This document shows positions 8,815 through 19,031 of a stretch of 64,000 nucleotides of DNA, one piece after another. The stretch is from positions 62,001 through 126,000 of the forward strand of contig JAFGSY010000030.1 in NCBI GenBank assembly GCA_016934315.1. The letters are read 5' to 3'. This stretch comes from Candidatus Anaeroferrophillus wilburensis. GTDB lineage: Bacteria > Desulfobacterota > Anaeroferrophillalia > Anaeroferrophillales > Anaeroferrophillaceae. Positions within the stretch are counted from its first letter, which is position 1, and each line of letters starts with the position of its first letter. Under the pieces are notes generated by a model. The model saw only the letters and a list, made by a program, of their open reading frames with translations, was not told the origin of the DNA and did not search any database. The position numbers and the translations under genes are program-made.

Positions 8815-9318
8815 ATGAATACGCTTGATTCATTTATCATTATTGTCATCCTTGTCTCCGTGCTGATGGGATTCTACAAGGGGTTTTTTGCCGAAATGGT
8901 TGCCCTCGTAGGACTGCTGGTCAGCATCGTTCTCGCCAGCCGCTACTATCAGGTGCTAGCGCCCCACCTGGAGGATTTTATCACCATTAAGCCACTGGCC
9001 AGTTTCATCTCGTTCATGCTTATCCTTTTTGCCACCATGCTTGCCTTTTCAGTGCTGCGCATGGCGATCAAGAAGGCCACCATTCAGATGGAGATGGGAT
9101 GGGCTGACCATCTGCTGGGATTGCTTTTAGGGTTGGTGAAAGGACTCTTTTTCTCCTCGATTGTCGTTCTAATGATCATCTCCGTCTGGGGCGGCGATAT
9201 ACGACTGATCAGAGGTTCCCAGGCGGTTCCCATTATTAGTAAATTTTCCCAGATAACAGCCGGTTTATTGCCGGATACCTTGAAAAAATCCATAATAAGG
9301 CAGTTTCAGGATAAATAG
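8815..9318 (+). CDS. cvpA: CvpA family membrane protein
   Basis: A 167-residue protein with four predicted membrane helices (about residues 5-25, 29-48, 65-85, 103-125). Its N-terminal pattern, DSFIIIVILVSVLMGFYKGF, matches CvpA, needed for colicin V production in E. coli and linked to envelope homeostasis. The start ATG follows AAAGGGAAATATC, a good ribosome binding site. It lies 88 bases after the flavoprotein gene and 45 bases before the next gene, so it may open a new transcription unit. The molecular function of CvpA is not settled. Confidence 0.85.
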   Translation: MNTLDSFIIIVILVSVLMGFYKGFFAEMVALVGLLVSIVLASRYYQVLAPHLEDFITIKPLASFISFMLILFATMLAFSVLRMAIKKATIQMEMGWADHLLGLLLGLVKGLFFSSIVVLMIISVWGGDIRLIRGSQAVPIISKFSQITAGLLPDTLKKSIIRQFQDK

Positions 9319-9363
9319 GCGGGCACGGCTGATTTGGCTGTGGCCATTGATGGATTGAGGTTG

Positions 9364-10584
9364 ATGAAGATGAAAAAGATACTATTGCTGGCTGTCTGTT
9401 GGCTGCTGGTCCTGCCAGGATCGATCGCTGCCCAGCAGCAGCTGTCCAACACCATGATTATTGCCCGTGGCAGTGCATTGCTTGCCGCAGATCAGACAGC
9501 TGCCCGCCGGGAAGCGATCAATGATGCCCTTGGCAATGCGCTGCATTCCTATGTCTATGACCAGCTGCTTGCCAATCACAGCGATGATGAACTGATCAAT
9601 GAGCATATTTTTAACCGTCAGGACCGCTATATTCTTTCCTATGAAATCATTTCCGACCGCCTGTTGGGCGACCTGTTCCAGATAGAGTTGGCAGTCCATG
9701 TCAATCAGGAACTGGTGCAGGAAGAGTTGGCAATGATCATGGAGCCGGAAAAAAGAGCTGTGCAGGATATCCGCCTGATCATTATACAGCGTTATGGTAC
9801 GGCACCACTTTCAACCGTGCCTCTTCTTGAGCAGTCCCTGCCACTGGAGCCATCTTCTCTGGCGGAAAACCTGCATGGCGAGTTGGCAGCCTATGGTTTT
9901 ATGCTGACCTATCATCCGAATATCTCTGATGAGCTGCAGCAGCTGTTCCTGCTGACCACAGAAAACCGGCGGACGCCAGATAATTCGCTGCCGGTTTCGG
10001 CCGGCCGGTTCAAGGAACTGCTGCCCGGTGACCTGGCAATTTTTATCGATTTGCAGCCAATGGAGGAAAAACACATCGGTACGGTCGACAAACTGCTGCT
10101 CTCGGTTGACTACGATATGACCTTTGTGGACATGAAAAACAACTCATTGGTCATCCTCCCCCCTGCGGCCACCCAGGTGCTGGCTGAGAGTCTTCCGGCC
10201 GGTATGCCGCTCCTGGCGGAAAAGCTCAATGCGCAACTGAAGAATCAGATCATGGACCGCATGCTGCGTGAATATGCTGTGTTCCCGGAGAATGAACAGG
10301 AGATTATGCTGGCCATCAATGGCTTTCGCCAGCACCGTGATTTCAAGCAGTTTACCGATGAACTGGAAACCCTGCGGACCGTTGGCGCCGTCCGTCTGCA
10401 TGCCCTTTCAGCAGGACACATTGAACTCAAAGTGAGCACCTATGCAACGATGGAACTGCTGATTGAATGGTTGAACCGTTTTTCACCGGCCGACGGTTCC
10501 TATGCCCTGCGCTCGCAACTGCTGCCAAGTTCTGTTGATACGGTGCTGGTCCAGGTTGATTATGCTGTGCACCCGGATCAGTGA
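9364..10584 (+). CDS. Secreted protein with FlgT-like N-terminal region
   Basis: A 406-residue exported protein: a signal peptide at residues 1-23 (KKILLLAVCWLLVLPG then Ala-Ala) and a mature start near QQQLSN. The following pattern ARGSALLAAD...ARREAINDALGNAL resembles the N-terminal domain of flagellar assembly protein T and related periplasmic proteins. The remainder is not recognised, but the final 90 residues (ELETLRTVGAVRLHALSAGH, then IELKVST) look like a compact alpha/beta module. ATG 9364 is chosen because it begins the signal peptide; the longer reading at 9334 adds ten residues with no homology. It sits between cvpA and tilS, and tilS starts inside its end. Function not known. Confidence 0.7.
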   Translation: MKMKKILLLAVCWLLVLPGSIAAQQQLSNTMIIARGSALLAADQTAARREAINDALGNALHSYVYDQLLANHSDDELINEHIFNRQDRYILSYEIISDRLLGDLFQIELAVHVNQELVQEELAMIMEPEKRAVQDIRLIIIQRYGTAPLSTVPLLEQSLPLEPSSLAENLHGELAAYGFMLTYHPNISDELQQLFLLTTENRRTPDNSLPVSAGRFKELLPGDLAIFIDLQPMEEKHIGTVDKLLLSVDYDMTFVDMKNNSLVILPPAATQVLAESLPAGMPLLAEKLNAQLKNQIMDRMLREYAVFPENEQEIMLAINGFRQHRDFKQFTDELETLRTVGAVRLHALSAGHIELKVSTYATMELLIEWLNRFSPADGSYALRSQLLPSSVDTVLVQVDYAVHPDQ

Positions 10585-11983
10585 ATCCTGCCGGCAGCAG
10601 ATTCCGGCGTTTCCCACCACCCCCCTTTTCCTGGCGGTATCCGGCGGCCTTGATTCAATGGTTCTGCTGCAGGTGATGAGGGAGCTTGGCCGGCGGATGC
10701 CGCTGGATTGCACGGTTGTTCATTTTAACCATCATCTGCGCGGCACCCAATCAGATGACGATGAACGGTTTGTAGCCCGCATGTGCCGGGTTCATAATCT
10801 CCCGCTGATTATGGGGCAGGGAAGGACCATTCGCCGAGACCGGCGGCAACTTGGCCTCTCGCTTGAAGATGCCGCCCGTCAGGCCCGTTATGCTTTTTTT
10901 TTCCGCTGTCTTGAGGCCCGTCCCGACAGCTGGCTGCTGACCGCCCATACTGCCAATGATCAGGCGGAGACTGTGATCATGAATCTTTTGCGGGGCAGCG
11001 GTTTGCGCGGGCTTAAAGGGATTCCGACAACTAGGCAGCATATTGCGCGGCCGATGCTCGGCATCACCAGGGAAGAGGTGGAACGATATGCCAGAGAGCA
11101 GCAGGTTGATTTTGTTGAGGATCGCAGCAATGCCTCCCTGGAGTTTACCCGCAACCGCATCAGGCATCAGGTGATGCCGGTTCTTCGGGCAGCGGCCGGC
11201 GGGAGCCATCTAGACCGGCAGCTGGCAACAATGGCTGCAGGTTTGGCTGATGATCTGGCGATCATCGATAGGTTGGTGCAAACGTTTTTTGACCGGTGGG
11301 TTGCCGCCGGGGGGAACTCTCTGACTATCGACCGTCAGCAATTGCAACAGCAGGACTGTGGTCTCATCCCTCACATCCTGGAACGGGTTATTTACCAGGC
11401 CGGTGGAAAAAAGCAGCTTCAGCAACGGACAATGGCAACGCTGGTCAACCTGATCATGAAAAAAAACCCCAAGACGGTAACCTTGTTCCATCTTGATAAA
11501 TCTTTGACCATGGAAATTCATCGACAGTCGCTGGTATTTGCCAGCAGCGTCAGGGAGGCAATGCCGACTGCCGGCTTTTCCCTGTCAATACCCGGTCCGG
11601 GAAGCTATGTGCTGCCCGGCAGCCGGGGCAGGTTAACCATCAAGTCCCTTGAGCGGAGGAGGGTTGATCTGCAGCAACTGGCGTCCCCGGCCACTGACCA
11701 TGAGTTCGCTGATGCCGCGGACATCCAATTCCCTCTGCTGGTCCGCTCATGGGAAGCGGGAGATTTTTTTTATCCCTTGGGAATGCAGGGCAAACGGAAA
11801 AAAGTGAAAATTTTTTTTACTGATGCTAAAATAGCTCTGGATAAGAAAAAGGATGTTCCTCTGTTATGTCAGCGTGACGCCATTATCTGGATTGTCGGCC
11901 ATCGGCTTGACAACCGTTTTGCCATCAGGCCGGCAACCGCCACCTGTCTGGAGATGATCTATGAAAAGGGTGCTTCCCACTGA
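10562..11983 (+). CDS. tilS: tRNA(Ile)-lysidine synthase TilS
   Basis: TilS uses ATP and lysine to convert C34 of the CAU anticodon of minor tRNA-Ile to lysidine, changing codon reading from AUG to AUA. The PP-loop signature SGGLDS lies near residue 27 and HFNHHLRG follows at about 55-62. HTANDQAET and the GLRGLKGIP segment are typical of the family. The C-terminal domain (AGDFFYPLGMQGKRKKVKIF) matches TilS_C. Start ATG 10562 overlaps the previous gene by 23 bases; reading from 10502 would extend further into that gene. Length about 473 aa is in the normal range. The next gene overlaps by 23 bases as well. Confidence 0.92.
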   Translation: MLCTRISESCRQQIPAFPTTPLFLAVSGGLDSMVLLQVMRELGRRMPLDCTVVHFNHHLRGTQSDDDERFVARMCRVHNLPLIMGQGRTIRRDRRQLGLSLEDAARQARYAFFFRCLEARPDSWLLTAHTANDQAETVIMNLLRGSGLRGLKGIPTTRQHIARPMLGITREEVERYAREQQVDFVEDRSNASLEFTRNRIRHQVMPVLRAAAGGSHLDRQLATMAAGLADDLAIIDRLVQTFFDRWVAAGGNSLTIDRQQLQQQDCGLIPHILERVIYQAGGKKQLQQRTMATLVNLIMKKNPKTVTLFHLDKSLTMEIHRQSLVFASSVREAMPTAGFSLSIPGPGSYVLPGSRGRLTIKSLERRRVDLQQLASPATDHEFADAADIQFPLLVRSWEAGDFFYPLGMQGKRKKVKIFFTDAKIALDKKKDVPLLCQRDAIIWIVGHRLDNRFAIRPATATCLEMIYEKGASH

Positions 11984-12713
11984 TCGGATTGCGGCGGCGG
12001 CAGCACAGCTGCGGAAAGCAAAACGGGTTGTAGCATTAACGGGGGCCGGTATCTCGGTTGACAGCGGCATCCCGGCTTTCAGGGGCAGCCAGGGACTTTG
12101 GGAACACTATGATCCGCAGGAATATGCCCATATTGACGCTTTCATCAGCAATCCCCGGAAGGTATGGCGCATGCTGGCGGAGATGCTCGCATTGGTCTAC
12201 GACGCCAGGCCGAACCCGGCCCATCTGGCGCTGTCAGCAATGGAGGCTAACGGCCTGCTGCAGGCTGTTGTTACCCAGAACGTCGATGGTCTGCATCAGG
12301 CTGCCGGCAGTAAACGGGTGGTTGAATTTCATGGCAACACCCGCAATTTGACCTGTTTGTCCTGCAACCATCGGGAAGCGATCGCCAGTTTTGCTGAGCT
12401 GAATATCCCTCCCCTTTGCCCTCGCTGCCAGATGGTCATGAAGCCGGATGTCGTCTTTTTCGGTGAGGCGATCCCGCCGGCAGCACAAAGCAGCGCCGTG
12501 CTGGCCGCCAGCCAGGCAGATCTGATGCTGGTTATCGGCACTTCGGCCGTGGTGTATCCAGTAGCCGATCTTCCCTGGGTAACAAAACGGAATGGCGGCA
12601 CCATCGTGGAAATCAACCTTGAGCCGTCACCACTGACAAAAACTGTCGCCGATGTTGTCTTATTGGGATCAGCAAGCGATATCATGCCGGCCCTGGTTGC
12701 CGGTCTGGCATGA
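11961..12713 (+). CDS. cobB: NAD-dependent protein deacylase, sirtuin
   Basis: A Sir2-family enzyme that removes acyl groups from lysine using NAD+. The NAD-binding motif TGAGIS (residues 27-32) and PAFRG follow the standard order. TQNVDGLHQAAGS and VEFHGN contain the catalytic His. A structural zinc site is complete: CLSC and CPRC. GTSAVVYPVADLP completes the fold. The length, 250 aa, is typical. It overlaps tilS by 23 bases, so is probably translated from the same message. Targets cannot be told from sequence. Confidence 0.92.
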   Translation: MKRVLPTDRIAAAAAQLRKAKRVVALTGAGISVDSGIPAFRGSQGLWEHYDPQEYAHIDAFISNPRKVWRMLAEMLALVYDARPNPAHLALSAMEANGLLQAVVTQNVDGLHQAAGSKRVVEFHGNTRNLTCLSCNHREAIASFAELNIPPLCPRCQMVMKPDVVFFGEAIPPAAQSSAVLAASQADLMLVIGTSAVVYPVADLPWVTKRNGGTIVEINLEPSPLTKTVADVVLLGSASDIMPALVAGLA

Positions 12714-12806
12714 TTGCCGCCATGAGGCAACCGCCGTTCCCGGATGAAAATCCGCTGAACACCAACGTCTGGAACCCAGAAAGATCTGTTTGAGAAAGGA
12801 AGGAAG

Positions 12807-13655
12807 ATGACTACCATCGGCATTATCGGTGGCAGCGGCCTCTATGAAATGGAGGGACTGTCAGGAATCAGGGAAGTTTCGGTGGATACCCCTTTTGGCT
12901 CGCCATCAGCATCATTGGTTACCGGCCAGCTGGGGGAAGCCCACCTGGTTTTTCTCCCTCGTCATGGCCGGGGGCATACCATTTTACCGGCAGAAATAAA
13001 TTTTCGCGCCAACATTTATGCCTTGAAACAGCTTGGTGTGCAGCAAATTCTTTCCATCAGTGCCGTTGGCAGCATGAAGGAGGAGATCAGGCCGGGAGAG
13101 ATGGTTATTGTCGATCAGTTTATCGACCGCACCAGCGGCCGGCCTTCCACTTTTTTCGGTGATGGCATTGTCGGTCATATCCCTTTTGCTGATCCCGTCT
13201 GTCCGGTTCTGCGACGGCAGTTTCAAGAGAGCTGCCGGGCATTGCAAATTCCCTTCCATGCCCGGGGAACCTATATCTGCATCAATGGTCCCCAGTTTTC
13301 CACCCGGGCGGAATCGCGTCTCTATCGCCAGTGGGGAGTTGATGTCATCGGCATGACCAACATGCCTGAAGCCCGTCTGGCCCGCGAGGCCCAGATCTGC
13401 TATGCAACGCTGGCTCTGGCAACCGATTATGACTGCTGGAAGGAAGATCATGACGATGTCAGTGTCGACGCGGTCTTGGAAATCATTCACCAGAATGTGG
13501 AAAATGCAAAAAAGATTATCCGGGAGATGGCAGGCAGGGCTACCCCTGAAAGTGATTGTTCCTGCCCCCGGGCCCTGGAGAATGCCGTGTTGACCAACCC
13601 CGACCACATAACTTCGGCGGCAAGGGAAAAGCTGCGGTTTATTCTCCCGGCATGA
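12807..13655 (+). CDS. mtnP: S-methyl-5'-thioadenosine phosphorylase
   Basis: Purine nucleoside phosphorylase family 2 (MTAP), which cleaves methylthioadenosine, or methylthioinosine in some bacteria, to the free base and methylthioribose-1-phosphate. Motifs: IGGSGLY at 6-12, LPRHGRGH around 50-57, NGPQFSTRAES, GMTNMPEA and ATDYDCW. These fit MTAP rather than plain PNP. The ribosome binding site GAAAGGAAG precedes the ATG. The gene overlaps larC by four bases. No other methionine-salvage gene is in the window, so the fate of methylthioribose-1-phosphate is unclear. Confidence 0.9.
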   Translation: MTTIGIIGGSGLYEMEGLSGIREVSVDTPFGSPSASLVTGQLGEAHLVFLPRHGRGHTILPAEINFRANIYALKQLGVQQILSISAVGSMKEEIRPGEMVIVDQFIDRTSGRPSTFFGDGIVGHIPFADPVCPVLRRQFQESCRALQIPFHARGTYICINGPQFSTRAESRLYRQWGVDVIGMTNMPEARLAREAQICYATLALATDYDCWKEDHDDVSVDAVLEIIHQNVENAKKIIREMAGRATPESDCSCPRALENAVLTNPDHITSAAREKLRFILPA

Positions 13656-14941
13656 TCACCACCATGATGACAGAGCGAATCCTCTTTATTGACTGTTTTT
13701 CCGGCGCCAGCGGCGATATGCTGCTTGGGGCGTTTCTGGATCTTGGTTTTCCGGCCGAGATGCTGCGCGCAACCTTGAAGCCTTTCGGCCTGGACACCAC
13801 TTTCCGGCTGCAGATTGAAAAGGCAGCTCGCCATGGCATCGGTGGCTGCCAGCTCAGCTTCCCACTGATCGCCGGTGAGCAGGCAGCCATTCCCCATCGC
13901 ACATTTGCTGACATCTGCCATCTCATAGAATCAGCGCCCATTGAGCCGGTTGTTAAAAGCCTGAGTATAAAGATCTTTGCCTTGCTGGCTGAAGCTGAAA
14001 GCAGGGTTCACCAGATTGCTCTTGAGAAGGTCCACTTTCATGAGGTTGGCAGTATTGATTCGCTGGCTGATATTCTTGGCATTGCCGCTGCCGTGGAATG
14101 GTGCGGTGCCGACCGGATTCTTGCTCCGGCCATTCCACTGGGAACCGGTTTGACGACCTGCCAGCATGGTCATCTGCCGGTGCCGGTGCCGGCGGTGGTT
14201 GCCCTGCTGCAAGGAGTGCCGGTCAGGCAGACTGCTATTCCTGCTGAACTGGTAACGCCGACGGGGGCGGCGGTGCTCAAATCCATCGTTGATGAATTTG
14301 AGCCGAGCGGCAGACTGACTTGGACTATAGACGCGGTGGGTTATGGCGTCGGTTCCAGGAATTTAGCCCAGCAGCCCAATCTTCTGCGGCTGATGCTCGG
14401 CAGCCGGACTATGGGCCACCAGGTCGAAGAGTCCTCCTACGCCAGCGAAACCGTTGTTGGTCTTGAAACATCCATTGACGATATGACCCCTGAGCAGATC
14501 AGCTATCTGCAGGGAAAGCTGTTTGCCGCCGGTGCCCTGGATGTGGTTGTTCAGCAGGTGATGATGAAAAAAAATCGTCCCGGAATCACTCTCCAGGTGC
14601 TGGCTATGCCCTCTGATGAATCACCTCTGATTGGCTGCCTGTTCCGTCATAGCTCGACCTTGGGAATCAAAAAAATGCCAATCACCCGCTATGTTCTGGA
14701 GCGCAGTCAGCAAACAGTCACTACCGCACTGGGACCGGTGCGGGTAAAAACCGGCTGTGACCAGACAGGAGCAATGTTCACCGTCAAACCGGAGTTCGAT
14801 GATCTGGCAGCCCTGGCAGACAAGCATGATCTTACCTTGTCTGCGGTTGAAGCACAGGTAATGAATTCATTGGCGGAAAGCTCGGCAGAGCAACAGCGTG
14901 CACAACCGGTAAACTGCAGCCAACCATCGGGGCAATCATGA
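13652..14941 (+). CDS. larC: LarC, nickel-pincer cofactor nickel insertase
   Basis: LarC inserts nickel into pyridinium-3,5-bisthiocarboxylate mononucleotide, the pincer cofactor of lactate racemase and related LarA enzymes. The N-terminus [16 protein letters not shown] is diagnostic, and [17 protein letters not shown] contains the His/Glu pair of the family. The later PTGAAVLKS and [11 protein letters not shown] segments are also LarC-like. It is one continuous frame of 429 aa; in some lactobacilli LarC is made by a ribosomal frameshift between two frames, which is not needed here. Start 13652 overlaps mtnP by ATGA; the stop overlaps EF-G likewise. larA, larB and larE are not in the window. 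Confidence 0.88.
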   Translation: MITTMMTERILFIDCFSGASGDMLLGAFLDLGFPAEMLRATLKPFGLDTTFRLQIEKAARHGIGGCQLSFPLIAGEQAAIPHRTFADICHLIESAPIEPVVKSLSIKIFALLAEAESRVHQIALEKVHFHEVGSIDSLADILGIAAAVEWCGADRILAPAIPLGTGLTTCQHGHLPVPVPAVVALLQGVPVRQTAIPAELVTPTGAAVLKSIVDEFEPSGRLTWTIDAVGYGVGSRNLAQQPNLLRLMLGSRTMGHQVEESSYASETVVGLETSIDDMTPEQISYLQGKLFAAGALDVVVQQVMMKKNRPGITLQVLAMPSDESPLIGCLFRHSSTLGIKKMPITRYVLERSQQTVTTALGPVRVKTGCDQTGAMFTVKPEFDDLAALADKHDLTLSAVEAQVMNSLAESSAEQQRAQPVNCSQPSGQS

Positions 14942-16980
14942 AAAAATCACTGCAGCATGTGAGAAATATCGGGATTGCCGCTCATATCGATGCCGGTAAA
15001 ACGACCATCACCGAACGCATCCTGTTCAGTACGGGAATGACCTATAAAATGGGAGAGGTCCATGAGGGAACCGCCCTGATGGACTGGATGGACCAGGAGC
15101 AGCAGCGCGGCATTACCATTACCTCGGCGGCGACCACCTGCAACTGGAAAAACCGTACGATCACCATTATTGATACGCCCGGCCACGTGGATTTCACGGT
15201 TGAGGTTGAAAGGAGCTTACGGGTTCTGGATGGTATGGTGGCGGTTTTTTGTGCCGTTGGCGGTGTGGAACCGCAGTCGGAAACCATCTGGCATCAGGCT
15301 GATCACTACCGGGTTCCACGGATTGCCTTTATTAACAAGATGGACCGGCTGGGCAGCAATTTTTTTGCGGTCATTGATCAGATGCGAGAAAAACTTGGGA
15401 CAAAACCGCTGGCCCTGCAGCTTCCGGTTGGCGCAGAGAGTGATTTCCACGGCATCATTGATCTTATATCGATGGAATACCTGCTCTGGGAGAGCAGCGA
15501 CAACCCCCTTGATTTTTCCCGCCGGCAGATTCCTGATGAACTGCTTGCCGAAGCAAACCAGTGGCGTCAGATGCTCTGGGAACAGGTCGCTGACTACGAT
15601 GACCAACTGCTGGAAGACTATCTTGAGGGGCGCGAGCTGCCAGCGGCACAGGTAATGCAGACCCTGCGGCGGATGACGATTGACCATGGCTTTGTTCCCG
15701 TGCTGTGTGGCAGCGGCCTGAAAAACAAAGGCATTCCGCCGCTTCTTGACGCGGTCATTGACTACCTGCCTGCTCCTGATGACGTTCCTCCCGTCAAGGG
15801 TATCGATCCGGCAAGCGATCAGGAGGCAGTACGCCGGCCGGCGGCCGATGAACCTTTCACCGCCCTCCTGTTTAAGGTCGCCATGATGGAAGGCAGACGC
15901 CTCTCCTACCTGCGAATTTATGCCGGTACCCTGATCCCGGGACAGAACGTTTATAATCCCCGCCTGCAGCAAACGGAAAAAGCCTCCAGATTATTTCAGA
16001 TGCAGGCGCATAAAAAAAATCGTCTCAGCACTGCCGGCCCCGGGGACATCATCGGAGTCATGGGTCTCAAACTGAGCATCACCGGAGACACCCTCTGCAG
16101 CCCTGAATCACCCCTTCTCCTTGAAGGGATGGAGTTTACCCGGCCGGTCATTTCCGCGGCTATTGAACCGCTCCGCAACAGCGATCAGGACAAACTTTGG
16201 GAAACCTTGCAAAAAATGAGCGATGAAGATCCGACATTCAACGTCAAGGCTGATGAAGAAACCGGCCAGTTGGTTATCTCCGGGATGGGCGAACTGCACC
16301 TGGAGGTGATCAGCGAGCGTCTTAAAGCGGAATATAATCTGGGGAGCAATCTGGGTAAACCCCAGGTTCTCTACCAGGAAACCATTGCCGCAGCAGCCAG
16401 TGCCACGGGTCAGTTTGAACGGGTGGATGAAGAGGAGAAAGAGCGCCAGTTTGCCCGTCTGACCGTTAGTGTTGCCCCCCGTAAGCGGGGCAGCGGCAAT
16501 GAAATCACCGCGACGGCATGCCTCGACGATCTGTCAGCGCCATTGCGGCAGGCAGTCGATGAGGGCATCGAAGAGTCCATCAGTGCCGGCGGTTCCCAGG
16601 GGTATCCACTGGTTGACGTCGCGCTGCACATTGATGCTCTTGAAGGAGAGTCGGGTGATTTTACCAAGGTTGCTTTGAAAGTTGCGGCAGCCAATGCTGT
16701 CCGCCAAGCGGTTCAGGAGGCTTCGCCGGTACTCCTGGAACCGATTATGGATGTGGATATTGTTGTGCCAGCGGAGCATGTCGGGGATGTGGTAGGTGAC
16801 ATCAACTCCCGTGGCGGCAAGGTGAACGCCATTGAACATCTTGGCCTGTTAACCACTATCAGCGCCCTGGTGCCTCTCAGACGGTTGTTTGGCTATACCA
16901 CGGCTCTACGTTCGGCAACCAAAGGAAAAGGAAACTTTACCATGAAATTTTATGCCTACGACAACACCGGCAGCAAGTGA
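14938..16980 (+). CDS. fusA: Elongation factor G-type GTPase
   Basis: A full EF-G of 680 aa: domain I with AHIDAGKTT near 15-23, DTPGHVDF and NKMDR; domain II to about 400; domains III-V with GMGELHLEV and a C-terminal [15 protein letters not shown] moves tRNA-mRNA through the ribosome and, with RRF, splits post-termination ribosomes. The gene lies far from any str operon genes (no rpsL, rpsG or tuf here) and overlaps larC by four bases. That context suggests a paralog beside a standard fusA elsewhere. Whether it serves elongation, recycling or neither cannot be told from this sequence. Confidence 0.88.
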   Translation: MKKSLQHVRNIGIAAHIDAGKTTITERILFSTGMTYKMGEVHEGTALMDWMDQEQQRGITITSAATTCNWKNRTITIIDTPGHVDFTVEVERSLRVLDGMVAVFCAVGGVEPQSETIWHQADHYRVPRIAFINKMDRLGSNFFAVIDQMREKLGTKPLALQLPVGAESDFHGIIDLISMEYLLWESSDNPLDFSRRQIPDELLAEANQWRQMLWEQVADYDDQLLEDYLEGRELPAAQVMQTLRRMTIDHGFVPVLCGSGLKNKGIPPLLDAVIDYLPAPDDVPPVKGIDPASDQEAVRRPAADEPFTALLFKVAMMEGRRLSYLRIYAGTLIPGQNVYNPRLQQTEKASRLFQMQAHKKNRLSTAGPGDIIGVMGLKLSITGDTLCSPESPLLLEGMEFTRPVISAAIEPLRNSDQDKLWETLQKMSDEDPTFNVKADEETGQLVISGMGELHLEVISERLKAEYNLGSNLGKPQVLYQETIAAAASATGQFERVDEEEKERQFARLTVSVAPRKRGSGNEITATACLDDLSAPLRQAVDEGIEESISAGGSQGYPLVDVALHIDALEGESGDFTKVALKVAAANAVRQAVQEASPVLLEPIMDVDIVVPAEHVGDVVGDINSRGGKVNAIEHLGLLTTISALVPLRRLFGYTTALRSATKGKGNFTMKFYAYDNTGSK

Positions 16981-16987
16981 GACGTCT

Positions 16988-17380
16988 ATGTTATTGAAAT
17001 TGTTTCTGGCATTTACCCTGGTTCCGGTGGTGGAAATTTATTTTCTCATCAAGGCCGGGCAGCTTATTGGCGCTTTCAACACCATTCTCCTAATTATCGG
17101 CACCGGCTTTGCCGGCGCCTGGCTTGCCAGGCAGCAGGGGGTCCAGGCCATGTTTCAGGTCCGGGCCAGCCTGCAGCAGGGCATCATGCCGGCCGAGGAG
17201 ATAATCGATGCCCTGCTTATCCTCATCGCCGGCATCGTCCTGTTGACTCCGGGACTGCTGACCGACTTTGCCGGCTTGCTGCTGCTGATTCCTGCAACCC
17301 GCTATCGTTTCAAACGCTATCTCCGGCAAAGATTTGATGAATGGATAGCCACGCACGAAGTACACATCACCCGTTTCTGA
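16988..17380 (+). CDS. fxsA: FxsA family membrane protein
   Basis: About 130 residues with the FxsA pattern: PVVEIYFLIKAG near the start, a glycine-rich second helix (GTGFAGAWLARQQG), and GIVLLTPGLLTDFAGLLLLIP in the third helical region. FxsA in E. coli relieves phage T7 exclusion by the F plasmid; its cellular role is unknown. Start ATG 16988 is chosen because the family begins there; the longer frame would run back into the EF-G gene. It is eight bases after the EF-G stop. Confidence 0.85.
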   Translation: MLLKLFLAFTLVPVVEIYFLIKAGQLIGAFNTILLIIGTGFAGAWLARQQGVQAMFQVRASLQQGIMPAEEIIDALLILIAGIVLLTPGLLTDFAGLLLLIPATRYRFKRYLRQRFDEWIATHEVHITRF

Positions 17381-17441
17381 TCTGGGCAATGATGATGACT
17401 TCCTCACAACTTCATCTTCTGCTATTTCCAGGATGATCTCC

Positions 17442-18578
17442 ATGACTTTTTCCGCCGTTGAGCAGAACCTGCAATATCTGCGTGAACAGATCGATGCCAT
17501 TGATGAACGGCTGGTTGCTTCGCTGACCCAGCGACGGCAGCTGGTGGAACAGGTAGTCCAGCTGAAAAAGAAACACCAGCTGCCGGTATATCATCCGGCA
17601 AGGGAAGAAGACCTCATCTCACGCCGACGCGAACAGGGGGCCAGGGAACAGTTGGATCCTGACTACATTGAAGAACTGTTTCGCCTGATTCTGCGTAACT
17701 CCAGGGTAAGTCAAAGCTCTCAGATGTCCCGTAAGGGAATTCGTCCTGGCGCGGTTGTCCTGCTGGTGGGCGGTGCCGGTGAAATGGGTCGCTACTTCCA
17801 TCGCTGGTTTGCAGCGTCCGGCTACGAGGTTCGCATTCTTGATCGCTCTGACTGGGGCAATGCCGCTGTTCTCTGTCAGGATGTTGATCTGGCGGTGGTC
17901 GGCGTTCCCATTGAAGCAACAGTTGACGTCATAAACAGCCTTGCGCCCCTGCTGCCGGCCAAAGCTGTTCTGGCAGATATTACCAGCGTTAAAGAATTGC
18001 CATTGCAGGCAATGCTGCAAGCCTACCAGGGACCGGTTGTGGGGCTGCATCCCCTTTTTGGCGCAACCACATCAACCATGGACAAGCAGATTGTGGTCGT
18101 CACGCAGGGAAGAATGGCGGCGCAATGCCAATGGGTTATCGAACAGTTCCATGTCTGGGGGGCAGTGACCGTCCAGGCATCGGCCAGGGAACACGATGAG
18201 ATGATGACCATTGTCCAGGCCCTGCGCCATTTCGCCACCTTTACGTTTGGCCGTTTTCTGCACCAGCAGCAGGTTGATATCCGCCGTACGCTGGAGTTCT
18301 CCAGCCCCATCTATCGGCTGGAGTTAGGCATGGTCGGCAGACTGTTCGCCCAGGATCCATCCCTGTATGCCGAGATTATTTTTGCCACCCCCGAACGCCT
18401 TGATCTGCTGAAATCGTATCTCAGATCGCTCAATGAACAGCTGGAACTGCTTGAAAAGGAAGACAAACAGGCTTTCTGTGATGAATTTCAAAAAATTTCT
18501 ACCTGGTTCGGGCCTTTCGGCGATCAGGCAATGCGGGAAAGCAGCTACCTGATTGATAAATTAATTGAACGCTTTTAG
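17442..18578 (+). CDS. tyrA: Fused chorismate mutase / prephenate dehydrogenase (T-protein)
   Basis: Makes 4-hydroxyphenylpyruvate for tyrosine from chorismate through prephenate. Residues 1-90 are an AroQ-type chorismate mutase (LREQIDAIDERLVASLTQR, then PVYHPAREE). From about 100, LLVGGAGEMGRYFHRWF is the NAD-binding motif of an arogenate/prephenate dehydrogenase, followed by GLHPLFGA and a helical dimer domain. Size and order match E. coli TyrA (373 aa). ATG 17442 with AGGA eight bases upstream is preferred over ATG 17433, which has no room for a ribosome binding site. It ends the long plus-strand run. Confidence 0.9.
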   Translation: MTFSAVEQNLQYLREQIDAIDERLVASLTQRRQLVEQVVQLKKKHQLPVYHPAREEDLISRRREQGAREQLDPDYIEELFRLILRNSRVSQSSQMSRKGIRPGAVVLLVGGAGEMGRYFHRWFAASGYEVRILDRSDWGNAAVLCQDVDLAVVGVPIEATVDVINSLAPLLPAKAVLADITSVKELPLQAMLQAYQGPVVGLHPLFGATTSTMDKQIVVVTQGRMAAQCQWVIEQFHVWGAVTVQASAREHDEMMTIVQALRHFATFTFGRFLHQQQVDIRRTLEFSSPIYRLELGMVGRLFAQDPSLYAEIIFATPERLDLLKSYLRSLNEQLELLEKEDKQAFCDEFQKISTWFGPFGDQAMRESSYLIDKLIERF

Positions 18579-18620
18579 GGTCTTGGTGCGCGCCGTCAGC
18601 GGCAGGGGAGGCGGGTCTTT

Positions 18621-18923
18621 TCAATCCTGCTGCCGGTCGGGCAGTTGGTCAAGGAGCATCTCCACCGGGGTCAGGTATTTTTTCTGATTGTTGCATGCTT
18701 TGCAGCAGGGAACGATATTGCCTTTCGTGCTTTTTCCACCTCGGGACAGGGGAACAACGTGATCCATGGTCAGTTCCTCGGGTGGGAAGTGCCGCCCACA
18801 GTAATGGCAGATACCGGCAGCCAGCTTATTCTGCCACCAGGCGGAGCGCCTCAGGTCCCGGGCCTTCTGTTTCTCGCGGGCGATATGCGCCTCATCTTTA
18901 TCGATCTCAATCCATTCGGTCAC
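18621..18923 (-). CDS. HNH endonuclease domain protein
   Basis: A 100-residue protein with one HNH domain: CHYCG and CKACN form the zinc ribs, and LTMDHVVPLSRGGKS contains the catalytic His. N-terminal residues are charged. Such small stand-alone HNH proteins are common in this group and their targets are unknown. It is convergent with tyrA (42-base gap). I see no intron or mobile element structure around it. Confidence 0.82.
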   Translation of the reverse strand: MTEWIEIDKDEAHIAREKQKARDLRRSAWWQNKLAAGICHYCGRHFPPEELTMDHVVPLSRGGKSTKGNIVPCCKACNNQKKYLTPVEMLLDQLPDRQQD

Positions 18924-19031
18924 AACAGATCACATCCATGCAGGTTGTTACATGACACCTTTTTGAAAAGGTTAGTCTGTATAGCATGAAATTGCTGGTT
19001 GAACAACCTGATGTAAAGCTGAAACCACCGG

